Assembly: GCF_001468465.1 (NCBI RefSeq) | Contig: NZ_LNSA01000017.1 | Span: 31,574 to 95,573, forward strand | Length of the DNA stretch: 64,000 nt | Direction of reading: 5' to 3' | Source: Sphingopyxis sp. H115 | Lineage (GTDB): Bacteria; Pseudomonadota; Alphaproteobacteria; Sphingomonadales; Sphingomonadaceae | In this document: in pieces, positions 55,928-64,000 of the stretch | Position numbering within the stretch: position 1 is the first letter of the stretch | Layout of the letters: every line of letters begins with the position of its first letter | Notes under the pieces: model-generated | What the model saw: the letters and a program-made list of their open reading frames with translations, nothing else | What the model was told of the DNA's origin: nothing | The model's database searches: none | Translations under genes and position numbers: made by a program

Positions 55928-56398
55928 TTAGGAGAGGTTAAGATTCGGAATCGAAATCACAGCCTCGTGGATCGTGCAGGTGTCGCCGGCCGGATCGATC
56001 GGCGGCAACGTCTTGTTGGTGATCGTCAGAACCTTGGTGCTGTTGTTCCAGTCGCCGCGAACGGTACCGTAGCAGGGGTCGTTGGCGATTGTGTTGGCAC
56101 CCATCGTGATATCGACCTTGGTCGCATCACCCGGCACCGTCGCGGCCGACCAGGTGCCCTGCGGTACGACGAAGATACAGCTGAAATCGCCCGGCGCGAT
56201 GTCGGGCGACGAGATCGCAACGGTGGTGCTCGAGGTGACCGTTCCGTCGAACGTCACGTCGCACGTCACATTCAGGGACTGCTCCAGTTCGGCATAGCCG
56301 TTGCTGCCGTTGGCGTTGCCGCTGAACGATTGCGCCTGGGCGGCGAAAGGCATGGCGAGCGCGGCGACGGTTCCTATCAGGGCCGTAAATTTCTTCAT
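55928..56398 (-). CDS. Small secreted protein with four cysteines
   Basis: A 156-aa protein that begins with a Sec signal (MKKFTALIGTVAALAMPFAAQA). The mature part is rich in Thr, Ser and Val strands and has four Cys (about residues 46, 75, 109 and 141), enough for two disulfides, and suggests a beta-sandwich. It reminds me faintly of PraB-like surface proteins, not enough to assign. It lies between the two TonB-type barrel genes on the same strand, so it may be a surface partner or substrate-binding factor. Confidence 0.7.
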   Translation of the reverse strand: MKKFTALIGTVAALAMPFAAQAQSFSGNANGSNGYAELEQSLNVTCDVTFDGTVTSSTTVAISSPDIAPGDFSCIFVVPQGTWSAATVPGDATKVDITMGANTIANDPCYGTVRGDWNNSTKVLTITNKTLPPIDPAGDTCTIHEAVISIPNLNLS

Positions 56399-56727
56399 GA
56401 CACATCCTCTTCCGTATCGATGTTGATTTGGGAAGGCGGGATGCCTCCCAATAAATATGACGCGGCAGATACGAAAAGGGGGGGATTGAACGCGTTTTTT
56501 TGTTTGTGTTCTAGCAGGCTAACGGCTCGGTCGATCGGGGAGACCGGGTCGGCGTTCGGACCTCACCTCATCGCCAAAAAAAAACGGAGGCCGCCGTCCA
56601 ACAAGGAAACGGCGGCCCCAGGGGAGAGGCTCGTGAAGCTCGCCTGTCCGATTGCAACGAGAAACCGAAACCCCTCCAATTGCGTTCGCGTGGAACCGGC
56701 GCCGCGCCATTGCGCCTTTACGACGAG
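56399..56727. other. Intergenic region between the receptor and the secreted-protein gene
   Basis: About 330 bp. It holds the terminator of the STN receptor at 56576-56617 (minus strand), an oligo-A/T stretch near 56500-56515 (GCGTTTTTTTGTTTGTGTTC), and presumably the promoter of the secreted-protein gene at its left end. No supported ORF was found. Confidence 0.5.
56576..56617 (-). terminator. Intrinsic terminator of the STN TonB-dependent receptor gene
   Basis: Read on the minus strand, a perfect 9-bp stem GGCCGCCGT/ACGGCGGCC around an 11-nt loop is followed by a nine-T run (56576-56584). It lies about 110 bp after the receptor stop. Confidence 0.9.
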
Positions 56728-59700
56728 CTAGAATTTCACCGTCGCGTTGAGGCCGACGATGCGCGGGTCGAGCGTAAAGACATTGGTGCTGAGCCCCGTG
56801 TCGTCGCTGTTGGTGAAGGTGCCCGTGATCGGCGCCTTGTCGAACAGGTTCTTGACATAAAGCTGGAGCGCGAAATCGCCTTCGCCGCGGGCAAGCGTGA
56901 CGGCCAAATTGACATTGTCCCAAGCTTTCAGCCGGTCATATTCGGTGTTGAAGACGCGCGCATAACTCTTGCCCTGACGATAATAATCGCCGCGGAAAGT
57001 CAGGACCCAGTCGCCGCCTTCGATAAAGGCGCTGTATTGGGCGCCGACGTTGAACGTATAGTGGGGCGCGTTGGGCAGCTCGTTGCCGCCAAGGTCGGCA
57101 AAAAAGCCTTTCCCGCCGTTCGGCGCATCGGTCAGCGGATTATAGGTGAAGCCCAGCAGCCGATCGAACTGAAACGCCGGGCTGACGTTCGGAAGCTCCG
57201 GATTGAAGGTACCGTAACGCGCGGACCCGGCGCATAGCGCCGACAGCATCAGCAGCTTCAGATCTTCGTTCGCCCGATCATAGGCCAATATCTGTCCGAC
57301 GAGGGCCTTGGGCGCGATGCAGTTCGAGGGGACCTGAAGCCACGGCCGCAGCAGCATCCAGTCGGGATTGCCCTGGGTCCGGTCCATCACGTCGATCGAC
57401 TTCGCGCCCTTGTCGATCCGCGTGTCGAGTAGGCCGAGCGTCGCATCGAGCCGGAAATTGCGCGAGGGCCGCCACGCCGTCTCAAGTTCCAGACCCCAGG
57501 TCTTGGCGCTGAAATTCTCGTTGAGCGAAATGCGGTCGACGATCTGCGAAATCTGATAATCCTGATAGGCGTTGAAGAAGGCTGCGGCGTTGAGCGTGAA
57601 CCGCCCGCCGTCGAAGCTGTTCTTCGTCCCGATTTCGAACGCCGTCACATATTCGGGTTTGAACGTTTCGGGGAGCGGCTGATACTGAATCACCGTCTGG
57701 TCGATATCGGCGCGCGGCGGATTGGCGCCCCCGCCCTTATAGCCGCGTGCAGCTGACGCATACACCAGCGTATCGTCGGTAAAGGACAGGTCGGGCTTCC
57801 AGTCGACGACCAACCGGCCCGTCACCGTATTCCATTTCTGCCGGATATCGGGAAATTCACGGAAACCGCGGTTGATCGTGCCCCCGCTTACCGAGCCGCC
57901 CTGCGTCGGATCATTTTCAGATGAGCCCAGAAGCAATTGGCTGGGAACCGGAGTCGCGATTTTTTCGTCGCGCGTATAGCGCAGCCCGAGCGTGAGTTTC
58001 AGATCCTCGGCTGCCTGCCAGTAAAGCTCGCCGAACACCGCTTGCGATTTGGTCCGAACCGGGTTCTTGCTGCGAAAATAATTATGGCCGTCCTCGGGAC
58101 CTTCGCCGATCGGATTGGGATCGACATAAACGCATTCGCGGGCCGTTAGCGTCCCTTCCCCGCAATTACGAGTAACCCGGCCGTTGTCCACGTTGCTGCC
58201 GTTGAAGTTATACTGCGCGATAAGCGAGAACAGGTTGTTGTAGACGAAATAGTCATCCTGCGATTTGAAATCGAGATAATTGGCCCCGACGTTAAAATTG
58301 ACAGGGCCGTCAGAGGATGATTGCAGCCGCAGTTCCTGGGTCCATTGCCGATTGCGCGACCGGCTGAGATCGGCGGAAATGATGCGGTCCGATGCGCCCA
58401 GCTGCGGATCGGTAAAAATGCCCCCCGGCGTCGGGCCCGGCACCGTCATCGGCGCGCCATTCGGTCGAACCAGCGTGGCTGAATCGTTGAACACCGGCGC
58501 CGAGACGAACCGATTATAGTCCTGCGACGAATAATAACGATCGCGGGAATAGGCGCCTTGCGACACGAGCGTCAGATCGTCGCCGATCCCTATTTCCATG
58601 TTGAGCTGGAACACATCATTCTTGGCGCGAAAGACGGGATCGTAGCTGGTGGCGATTTCCCTCATGTCCCGCGACTGCACGACATCGCCATAAGGATCGA
58701 AATTGCGCTCGATCGGAAAAACGAGCGGACGGGGCGGCGGCGCCGTCGGATCCCTGCCGATGCCTATGTTGAATTGGGGAAACATGACATAGGCCAGCGC
58801 CTTGGCATTAGGCGCGCCAAAGGCCGCATCGTCGTAAAGCGACGCCGACTGGCACCCCTGGCTGAACCGGCTTTGCAGGAATTCGGGTACCGCGATATCA
58901 CCGACCTGGGCCACGCCGGGATCGGTGGTGCAAAGCTGCTTGCCGGTGCGTGATCGGTTGTCGTCCTCCTCGAAATGCTGCCAGATGGCGTTGATCCTGA
59001 ACCGGTCGCTCGGCTCCCACTGGATCGACGCGCGCGTCGACCAAAGGTCGCGGCCATTGACCCGCTGCTGGGTGAACGTGTTGTAATCGAAGCCGTCGCG
59101 CTTCGTCATGGCGCCCGCGACGCGGACGGCCAGCGTGTCGGTGATCGGTACGTTGAGCATCCCCGACAGGCGCCGCGTCTCGAAACTGCCGACCTCCCCC
59201 TTTATCTCGCCCCCAAAGCTGTCGTCGGGAAGCGCCGGGATGACGTTGACCACGCCAGCGGTAGCGTTGCGGCCATAGAGCGTACCCTGTGGCCCGCGCA
59301 GCACCTCGACGCGTTCGAGGTCGAAGAACTCGGCTTCGAACAGGCGGTTGCGGATAAGGGGGGTGTTGTTGAAGCTGACCGCGACCGCGGGGTCGTTCGA
59401 CGCCGAAATAGCCTTGGTCCCGATCCCGCGGATCGTGAAGTCATAGCCGCTGAAATTGCTTTTCGAAAAATTGACGTTGGGTACCGCGCGCACCAGTTCG
59501 GCGCCGCCTTCGATCTTGTGATCGTCGAGCGCCTTCGGCGTGAAGGCGGTGACGGCAATCGGCACGTCGTTGATCTTCTCCTCGCGCTTCTGCGCCGTCA
59601 CGACGATTTCATTATCGTCCTCAATTTCTGGCCCGACGGCGCGATTTACGTTTCCCTCCCGCGTCACCACGAATATATTCCCGTCGCGGCGATAGCTGAG

Positions 59701-59976
59701 CCCGGTGCCGCGCAACAACGTCTGGAGCGCCGTTTCGGGGTCGCTCCGCCTGCTGTGGCCCGCGGTGCGCTTGCCGTTCACCAGCGACGCATCGACCATG
59801 ATCGTCACGCCGCTCTGCACCCCGAAATCGCGCAAGGCCCGGTCGAGCGACTGGGCGGGAATACGATAATTTGTCGTCTGCTCGCGCGCCGATGCCGCCG
59901 TGCCCGAAAGCGCAAGGCACCCGATCGCCGCGCCGCTCAGCAAAATTTTACGCAAATTGCATGCCTGGAACCGCAT
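56728..59976 (-). CDS. TonB-dependent receptor with N-terminal STN signalling domain
   Basis: A 1082-aa transducer receptor. After the signal (ILLSGAAIGCLALSGTAASA) comes the STN domain (NYRIPAQSLDRALRDFGVQSGVTIMVD to LSYRRDGNIFVVTR), then NEIVVTAQKREEKINDVPIAVTAFT and a plug with VPNVNFSKSNFSGYDFTIRGIG, LERVEVLRGPQGTLYGRNATAGVVN, then a large barrel that ends in DPRIVGLNATVKF. The STN domain means it reports ligand binding to the FecR partner, whose gene with the sigma factor is divergent across a 300-bp region. Start 59976 (MRFQACNLRK) has a GGGAGTGGGG ribosome site. The ligand may be a siderophore or glycan. Confidence 0.94.
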   Translation of the reverse strand: MRFQACNLRKILLSGAAIGCLALSGTAASAREQTTNYRIPAQSLDRALRDFGVQSGVTIMVDASLVNGKRTAGHSRRSDPETALQTLLRGTGLSYRRDGNIFVVTREGNVNRAVGPEIEDDNEIVVTAQKREEKINDVPIAVTAFTPKALDDHKIEGGAELVRAVPNVNFSKSNFSGYDFTIRGIGTKAISASNDPAVAVSFNNTPLIRNRLFEAEFFDLERVEVLRGPQGTLYGRNATAGVVNVIPALPDDSFGGEIKGEVGSFETRRLSGMLNVPITDTLAVRVAGAMTKRDGFDYNTFTQQRVNGRDLWSTRASIQWEPSDRFRINAIWQHFEEDDNRSRTGKQLCTTDPGVAQVGDIAVPEFLQSRFSQGCQSASLYDDAAFGAPNAKALAYVMFPQFNIGIGRDPTAPPPRPLVFPIERNFDPYGDVVQSRDMREIATSYDPVFRAKNDVFQLNMEIGIGDDLTLVSQGAYSRDRYYSSQDYNRFVSAPVFNDSATLVRPNGAPMTVPGPTPGGIFTDPQLGASDRIISADLSRSRNRQWTQELRLQSSSDGPVNFNVGANYLDFKSQDDYFVYNNLFSLIAQYNFNGSNVDNGRVTRNCGEGTLTARECVYVDPNPIGEGPEDGHNYFRSKNPVRTKSQAVFGELYWQAAEDLKLTLGLRYTRDEKIATPVPSQLLLGSSENDPTQGGSVSGGTINRGFREFPDIRQKWNTVTGRLVVDWKPDLSFTDDTLVYASAARGYKGGGANPPRADIDQTVIQYQPLPETFKPEYVTAFEIGTKNSFDGGRFTLNAAAFFNAYQDYQISQIVDRISLNENFSAKTWGLELETAWRPSRNFRLDATLGLLDTRIDKGAKSIDVMDRTQGNPDWMLLRPWLQVPSNCIAPKALVGQILAYDRANEDLKLLMLSALCAGSARYGTFNPELPNVSPAFQFDRLLGFTYNPLTDAPNGGKGFFADLGGNELPNAPHYTFNVGAQYSAFIEGGDWVLTFRGDYYRQGKSYARVFNTEYDRLKAWDNVNLAVTLARGEGDFALQLYVKNLFDKAPITGTFTNSDDTGLSTNVFTLDPRIVGLNATVKF

Positions 59977-60131
59977 GTCCCCACTCCCTCTCCCTGTAGC
60001 CGGGGTTGACGCCCCGTTGTTGCGGCGTTCGACATGACGCCATCTATCTAGACGCCGCTTCGTCCCGAAAGGGGGGATGCTCACATGAAATTTTCAACAA
60101 TGTTAATATCTACGCCGGTGAACGGGGTATT

Positions 60132-60182
60132 AGGAAAAATGCAAAGGGATACCGCTCCGATCCCCCCTTACGCATTTTTCCT
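60132..60182. other. Long inverted repeat between receptor and sigma-factor genes
   Basis: A perfect 11-bp inverted repeat (AGGAAAAATGC at 60132 and GCATTTTTCCT at 60172) with a second, imperfect pair inside (AAAGGGAT and ATCCCCCCTT). It lies about 95 bp before the sigma factor start and 156 bp from the receptor start. It might be an operator, a leader hairpin or a sigma-dependent element. Confidence 0.5.
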
Positions 60183-60276
60183 GCGTCTATCAGGTTAGCT
60201 CCAGCGTAGAATGGGGACGCAATGATCGATTTGGGAATGATGCCGGAATGACGCGAAAGGCTGGGAGCATCTGGCA

Positions 60277-60819
60277 ATGCCTGTTTTATCGGGGTCTTGG
60301 TTGACGATGGCGGTCCCCAATCCGGATCGCGATTTGGCGGCGTGGATGACCACCTATGGCCCGGGCCTGCGGCGCTATTTCAGCCGCCGGGCGAACGACG
60401 CCGACGTTGACGACCTGGTGCAGGAAGTCTTCATGCGCCTACAATCGGCACAGCTCAGCGCCCCGATCGACAATGTCGAACGCTATCTTTTCACCGCCGC
60501 GCGCAATGCGCTGATCAGCCGCCACCGCCGCCAAAAGGCGCGGTCGGCGATGTTGCACGACGAATTTGAAGAGGGTCTAGAGATCGCCGATCAGCGGTCG
60601 CCCGAACGGATCGTCATCGGGCAGCAGGAATATCGCCGCGTCCTCGAAGCGATCCAGAACCTGCCGCCGCGGGCGCGCGAGGCGTTCCAGTATCACCGGT
60701 TCGAAAATCTGACCTATCAGGCGATCGCGCAGCGAATGGGCATCTCCAAGGAAGCGGTGAAGGAATTGATGCACCGCGCGCTGGTTCGGATCGCCGAAGA
60801 AATGGAGCCGGGGCTATGA
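60277..60819 (+). CDS. ECF-type RNA polymerase sigma factor (FecI-like)
   Basis: A 180-aa sigma-70 family factor with regions sigma2 (LRRYFSRRANDADVDDLVQEVFMRL) and sigma4 (LEAIQNLPPRAREAFQYHRFENLTYQAIAQRMGISKEAVKELMHRAL). It is expected to transcribe the divergent STN receptor gene when released by FecR. Start 60277 chosen for the GGGAG site nine bases upstream. An ATG at 60307 gives a shorter form. It overlaps fecR by 4 bp (ATGA). Confidence 0.92.
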   Translation: MPVLSGSWLTMAVPNPDRDLAAWMTTYGPGLRRYFSRRANDADVDDLVQEVFMRLQSAQLSAPIDNVERYLFTAARNALISRHRRQKARSAMLHDEFEEGLEIADQRSPERIVIGQQEYRRVLEAIQNLPPRAREAFQYHRFENLTYQAIAQRMGISKEAVKELMHRALVRIAEEMEPGL

Positions 60820-61808
60820 CCGGCAAGCAAATCCTCGAACGCGCAGCGCTCCGCTCCGAAGCCGCCCACTGGTTCAACCTGCAACGCTCGGGCGATATGA
60901 CAATCGACGACGAGCGGCTTTTCCACGAATGGCTCGACCGGTCGGATGCCCATCGCGACGCCTATCGGCTGGTCGATCGCGCCTGGATGATCGCGGGCAC
61001 GATCCCGCAGGACCCCGAAATGCTGGGCGAGCCCGAACCCGTGGCCGAACGGCGCGCGCCCTGGCGCCGCTATTTCGCGATGGCCGCATCGCTGTTGCTC
61101 GTCGTTGCGTCCGGGTGGGGCATGTACCAGATGGGCGTGCCGGGCTTCGGCGGCGTGCAGGACCAGCATTTCCGCACCGGTGTCGGCCAGACGACGACCG
61201 TAACCCTGCCTGAGGGATCGATCGTAACGCTCGATTCCGAAACGGAAATGCGAGTGAGCGAAAGCCCGCGCGAACGGCGCGTCGACCTGGTCGGCGGACG
61301 CGCCTATTTCCGCGTCGCGGCCGATCCGTCGCGGCCCTTCATCGTCCACGCCGGCGGCAAGAGCGTCCGCGCGATCGGCACGGCGTTCGAGGTCAGCTTC
61401 GAACATGGCAATATGGTCGTCACGCTTGCCGAAGGGAAGGTCCGGGTCGAAGAGGCGGCGGCCGAGCCGGGCATCGGTAGCGGCACCGATATGGCACCCG
61501 GAGGCCAGCTCGTCATTGGCGCCGACCATAATTGGACGCTGCGGCGCGTCGACGTGGCGAAAGAGACGAGTTGGACCGAGGGCCGGCTGATCTTCATGCG
61601 CGATCCGCTGTCCGAGGCGGTCGCCGAAATGAACCGCTATTCGACGCGCAAACTCGCGTTCAAGGATGGCAAGATCCCCGACAAGCAGGTCGTCGGCGTG
61701 TTCGAGGCCGGCGATGTCGATGGATTTGTCAAGGCGATGGAACTCAACGATATCGCGCGCCGCGTTTCGACGACCGACGACGAGATATTGCTTTCGGGAG
61801 CCGAATGA
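60816..61808 (+). CDS. FecR-family anti-sigma/sensor protein
   Basis: A 330-aa inner-membrane regulator. The cytoplasmic N-terminal part holds the DUF4880-like AAHWFNLQRSGDMTIDDERLFHEWL, a single helix follows (about residues 87-105), and the periplasmic FecR domain has TVTLPEGSIVTLDSETEM and RVDLVGGRAYFRVAADPSRPFIVHAGGKSVRAIGTAFEV. The C-terminal part (MNRYSTRKLAFKDGKIPDKQVVGVFEAGDV) is the STN-like region that contacts the receptor signalling domain. Translationally coupled to the sigma gene. Confidence 0.94.
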   Translation: MTGKQILERAALRSEAAHWFNLQRSGDMTIDDERLFHEWLDRSDAHRDAYRLVDRAWMIAGTIPQDPEMLGEPEPVAERRAPWRRYFAMAASLLLVVASGWGMYQMGVPGFGGVQDQHFRTGVGQTTTVTLPEGSIVTLDSETEMRVSESPRERRVDLVGGRAYFRVAADPSRPFIVHAGGKSVRAIGTAFEVSFEHGNMVVTLAEGKVRVEEAAAEPGIGSGTDMAPGGQLVIGADHNWTLRRVDVAKETSWTEGRLIFMRDPLSEAVAEMNRYSTRKLAFKDGKIPDKQVVGVFEAGDVDGFVKAMELNDIARRVSTTDDEILLSGAE

Positions 61809-61824
61809 CTGCGCGCGCCGCGGT

Positions 61825-62451
61825 TTAGGATGCCGCCGGCGGGATACCGCCCGGGATCAGGAAAAGCGGCAGGATGCGCGCGATAAGGTCGCGCATCGCA
61901 TCGTCGCGCTGGTCGAGCATGTCGCGCACCGGCGGCCCGATCACCGCATCGCCGAACGCCGTCACCGCCATCATCAGCACCGCCGCGCGCACCCGGTCGG
62001 GAGCGCCAGCATCGGTCGACTGGCCGACGATCGCATCGACGAGTGCGCGGACTGCTTCGCGCACCGGTTCGAGATGCTCGACGTCGCCCGACAATATGAT
62101 CCACGCCGCGAGCGGGCCGGCGCCGCCCTTGTCGAAGGCGTCGAACACGCGGTCGGCGACCGTCCGCGGCGCCGCCGCATCGGTTTTGAGCAGGCCGACG
62201 ACATTGTCGAGCGCGGTCGTGAGGTCGCGCACCATCGATCCCATCAGCGCCGATTGCAGCCCCGCCGCCGATCCAAAATGGTGGAGGACATTGGCGTGCG
62301 ACATGCCGATTTCCTGGCCGACATTGGCGAGTGTCACCGCCGCGGGCCCCCCATCGAGCAGCAAACGCCGCGCCGCAACCAGCGCCTCTTCGCGGACCTC
62401 GTCCCCCGAACGCTTGCGCCGCTTTTGATGCGGTCGCGCTTGCTTGTACAT
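61825..62451 (-). CDS. TetR-family transcriptional regulator
   Basis: A 208-aa regulator. The helix-turn-helix domain is EALVAARRLLLDGGPAAVTLANVGQEIGMSHANVLHHFGSAAGLQSALMGSM, and a ligand-binding helical domain follows. It is divergent from the PF10118-type gene and likely binds the palindromes at 62610-62626. Start at 62451 (MYKQARPHQKRRKRSGDEV) keeps the basic N-terminus. The longer frame to 62571 is not needed. Confidence 0.9.
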   Translation of the reverse strand: MYKQARPHQKRRKRSGDEVREEALVAARRLLLDGGPAAVTLANVGQEIGMSHANVLHHFGSAAGLQSALMGSMVRDLTTALDNVVGLLKTDAAAPRTVADRVFDAFDKGGAGPLAAWIILSGDVEHLEPVREAVRALVDAIVGQSTDAGAPDRVRAAVLMMAVTAFGDAVIGPPVRDMLDQRDDAMRDLIARILPLFLIPGGIPPAAS

Positions 62452-62609
62452 TCCTGATCCTTTGCAGCCGTCGCGCCCACGGGAGCTTTTTCGCCGAAAA
62501 GCCTTACCGCAAAGCCGCCAATTGTCACCCTCGCCGTGACAACGGGAGAGAAAACCGCTGGAAACTGCCAAATAGCCGAGGCTTGCACCATGCCTGCGGC
62601 AATGATATA

Positions 62610-62626
62610 AACATTGATGTTAATGT
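62610..62626. promoter_or_regulatory. Candidate TetR operator
   Basis: Overlapping palindromes: AACAT-TG-ATGTT (62610-62621) and ACATT-N6-AATGT (62611-62626). It lies in the 199-bp gap between the TetR gene and the PF10118-type gene, 25 bp before the latter's start, a usual place for a TetR site. Confidence 0.55.
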
Positions 62627-62650
62627 AACTTGAGTCGCAGAGAGGTACCT

Positions 62651-63508
62651 ATGTCTTCCCCCATCCGTACACCCGACGACCTGCATATCGAAAAGCGCGA
62701 CCTGAAATTCGGGCGTGAAAAGGCGCCCCCGCGCTGGTGGCACAGCAACGACCCCGGCCGCACTGCCTTCTTCAACGCCCTCTCCTCTACTTTCCCCGTG
62801 GGCGAGAAATTCTTTATGACGTCGGTGCGCCATTATCGCGACGGGACGCCGCAGCCGCTGCGCGGCCAGATCGACGATTTCCTCTATCAGGAATCGATGC
62901 ACAGCCGCGAACATGTCGTGTTCAACCGTCAGGCCGAGGATGTCGGTTTCGACATCGCATCGGCCGAGGACCGTGCCCGCCGCACGATCGCCTGGGCCAA
63001 GCGTCGCTCGCCGATCCAGCAGTTGGCCGCGACCTGCGCGCTCGAACATTTCACCGCGACGCTGGCACACGACGCGCTGGCGAACCCCGAACATCTGGGC
63101 GGCGCGTCCGAAGAGGCTCGGCAGCTCTGGCGCTGGCATGCGATCGAGGAAATCGAGCATAAGGCAGTGGCGTTCGACACCTATCTCCACGCCGCACGGT
63201 CCATGACCCCGCTGCGCCGCTGGCTCAAGCGCAGCACGGTGATGTGCGTGACGACGATGCGGTTCCACTATGTCATTTTCCGCAACACGGCCGACCTCTT
63301 GCGGCAGGACGGCCGCAACGATTGGGCGACCTGGCGGGTGCTGCTTGCGTGGCTTTACGGCCGACACGGGCTGATGCGCGCGTTGCTGCGCGGCGTCTTC
63401 ACCTATATGAAACCGGGCTTCCATCCGTGGGAACTGGACGACCGGCCGCTGCTCGACGCCGCGCTGAAATTGCTCGAAGCCGGCAAGCCGAAAGGAATGG
63501 CCGCATGA
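62651..63508 (+). CDS. PF10118-type putative metal-dependent hydrolase
   Basis: A 285-aa mainly helical protein matching the PF10118 (metal-dependent hydrolase, YbfQ-like) family. Conserved pieces are FFNALSSTFPVGEKFFMTSVRHYRDG, then DFLYQESMHSREHVVFNRQAE, ALEHFTATLAHDAL and WHAIEEIEHKAVAFDTYLHA, with clustered His and Glu that could bind a di-metal site as in ferritin-like folds. The substrate is unknown. Start at 62651 after an AGAGGTA site. It is coupled with the DUF2147 gene (ATGA overlap) and probably controlled by the divergent TetR regulator. Confidence 0.88.
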   Translation: MSSPIRTPDDLHIEKRDLKFGREKAPPRWWHSNDPGRTAFFNALSSTFPVGEKFFMTSVRHYRDGTPQPLRGQIDDFLYQESMHSREHVVFNRQAEDVGFDIASAEDRARRTIAWAKRRSPIQQLAATCALEHFTATLAHDALANPEHLGGASEEARQLWRWHAIEEIEHKAVAFDTYLHAARSMTPLRRWLKRSTVMCVTTMRFHYVIFRNTADLLRQDGRNDWATWRVLLAWLYGRHGLMRALLRGVFTYMKPGFHPWELDDRPLLDAALKLLEAGKPKGMAA

Positions 63509-63918
63509 TGAGGATTGCTTTCGCCATCGCCGCTGCCGCCGTCGCTATGCCCGCTGCGGCCGCCGACATCACCGGGGTCTGGGCGACCGGGACCGAGGGC
63601 GGGCGCGTCGAAATCTATAAATGCGGCAGCGCGCTGTGCGGCCGCGTCGTCGATGCCAGCCGGCTCCGCGCCAATCCCGACCTGCGCGACGTCCGCAATT
63701 CGGACCCCGCGCTGCGCCAGCGCAAGCTCAAGGGCCTCGTCGTGCTCAAGGGATTCACCGGCGGCCCGCGCGAATGGAAGGGCGGCCCCGTCTACGACCC
63801 CGAATCGGGCGACGGCGCACCCAAGGGCCAGCTCAAACTGCTCCCGAGCGGCAAGCTCGAGCTCAAGGGATGCGTCGTCTTCTTTTGCCGTACCAAGATA
63901 TGGACGCGCGCCGGCTGA
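63505..63918 (+). CDS. DUF2147 exported protein
   Basis: A 137-aa protein with a Sec signal (MMRIAFAIAAAAVAMPAAAA) and the DUF2147 core: DITGVWATGTEGGRVEIYKCGSALCGRVV, GLVVLKGF, WKGGPVYDPESG and GKLELKGCVVFFCRTKIWTR. The family has a small lipocalin-like barrel. The paired Cys may form a disulfide. Function unknown. It is coupled to the PF10118-type gene by a 4-bp overlap. Confidence 0.9.
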   Translation: MMRIAFAIAAAAVAMPAAAADITGVWATGTEGGRVEIYKCGSALCGRVVDASRLRANPDLRDVRNSDPALRQRKLKGLVVLKGFTGGPREWKGGPVYDPESGDGAPKGQLKLLPSGKLELKGCVVFFCRTKIWTRAG

Positions 63919-63931
63919 ATAGGGCTGTGGG

Positions 63932-64000
63932 CTAGCCGACCAAGTGAAACATCGCGGCGGCGGCGGCGAGCAACCCGCCCCCCGCCGCGAGCTTCGGCAG
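63932..64000 (-). CDS. C-terminal 22 codons of an unidentified protein
   Basis: The end of a minus-strand reading frame that continues past the right edge. The visible tail (LPKLAAGGGLLAAAAAMFHL plus VG) is hydrophobic, consistent with a final membrane helix. It converges on the DUF2147 gene with 13 bp between stops. Family not identifiable from this fragment. Confidence 0.45.
   Translation of the reverse strand: MPKLAAGGGLLAAAAAMFHLVG

Overview
The window looks like a chromosomal segment of a sphingomonad alphaproteobacterium, probably close to Sphingopyxis. This is inference from high GC content, dense gene packing with many 4-bp ATGA/GTGA overlaps, large sphingomonad-style TonB-dependent receptors, conserved blocks such as tRNA-Ala / TIGR02300 / aroA / cmk / rpsA / ihfB, and short palindromic dispersed repeats. 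I see no phage, insertion sequence, CRISPR array or plasmid backbone. Both ends cut genes.

Layout. 1-13.8 kb: a cut S9 peptidase, an M28 peptidase, the agmatine-to-putrescine pair aguA-aguB, a Tat-type alpha/beta hydrolase, a nitrobindin-like protein, a double-PilZ protein, tRNA-Leu(CAA), a coniferyl-aldehyde-type dehydrogenase, rlmJ, a thiolase, an RcnB-like protein, a zinc-ribbon protein, an SH3 protein and a D-2-hydroxyacid dehydrogenase. 13.9-19.1 kb: an NMO-family flavoprotein with an extra Cys-rich tail, a glycosyltransferase-hydrolase pair, and astD. 19.2-23.1 kb: a five-gene assimilatory sulfate operon (cobA, DUF2849, cysI, DUF934, APS-reductase-type cysH). 23.3-27.3 kb: dnaB, a UPF0262 protein, a GH25-like lysozyme homologue, cdd and dcd. 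27.3-31.7 kb: a GH5 glycosidase behind a LacI-type operator, DoxX, a trans-acting enoyl-reductase-like protein behind a LiuR-like palindrome, and a thioesterase. 31.8-36.9 kb: tRNA-Ala(GGC), TIGR02300, aroA, cmk, rpsA with a terminator in its leader, and ihfB. 37-41.9 kb: an ABC-2 exporter, tRNA-Leu(UAA), an acetyltransferase, an orphan substrate-binding lipoprotein and DUF4112. 41.9-53 kb: a prolyl oligopeptidase and a potassium-uptake cluster of a TorF-type porin, a 27-aa membrane peptide and kdpFABCDE. 53.1-61.8 kb: a surface-uptake region with two TonB-type barrels, a small secreted protein and an ECF sigma / FecR pair. 61.8-64 kb: a TetR regulator diverging from a PF10118 protein and a DUF2147 protein.

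Functional units. (i) The sulfur operon supplies APS reduction, sulfite reduction and the siroheme precursor. (ii) The kdp cluster is complete and appears to carry its own outer-membrane channel. (iii) The ECF sigma/FecR/STN-receptor set is a classical cell-surface signalling module. No clearly new multi-gene system is proved. The most unusual items are the small ORF and porin in the kdp operon, a hairpin that includes the start region of a small membrane protein, a possible Fe-S motif in the NMO-family protein, a GH25 homologue with DxD in place of DxE, and the terminator inside the rpsA leader. No database search was possible. Family names come from recognising motifs and overall sequence.
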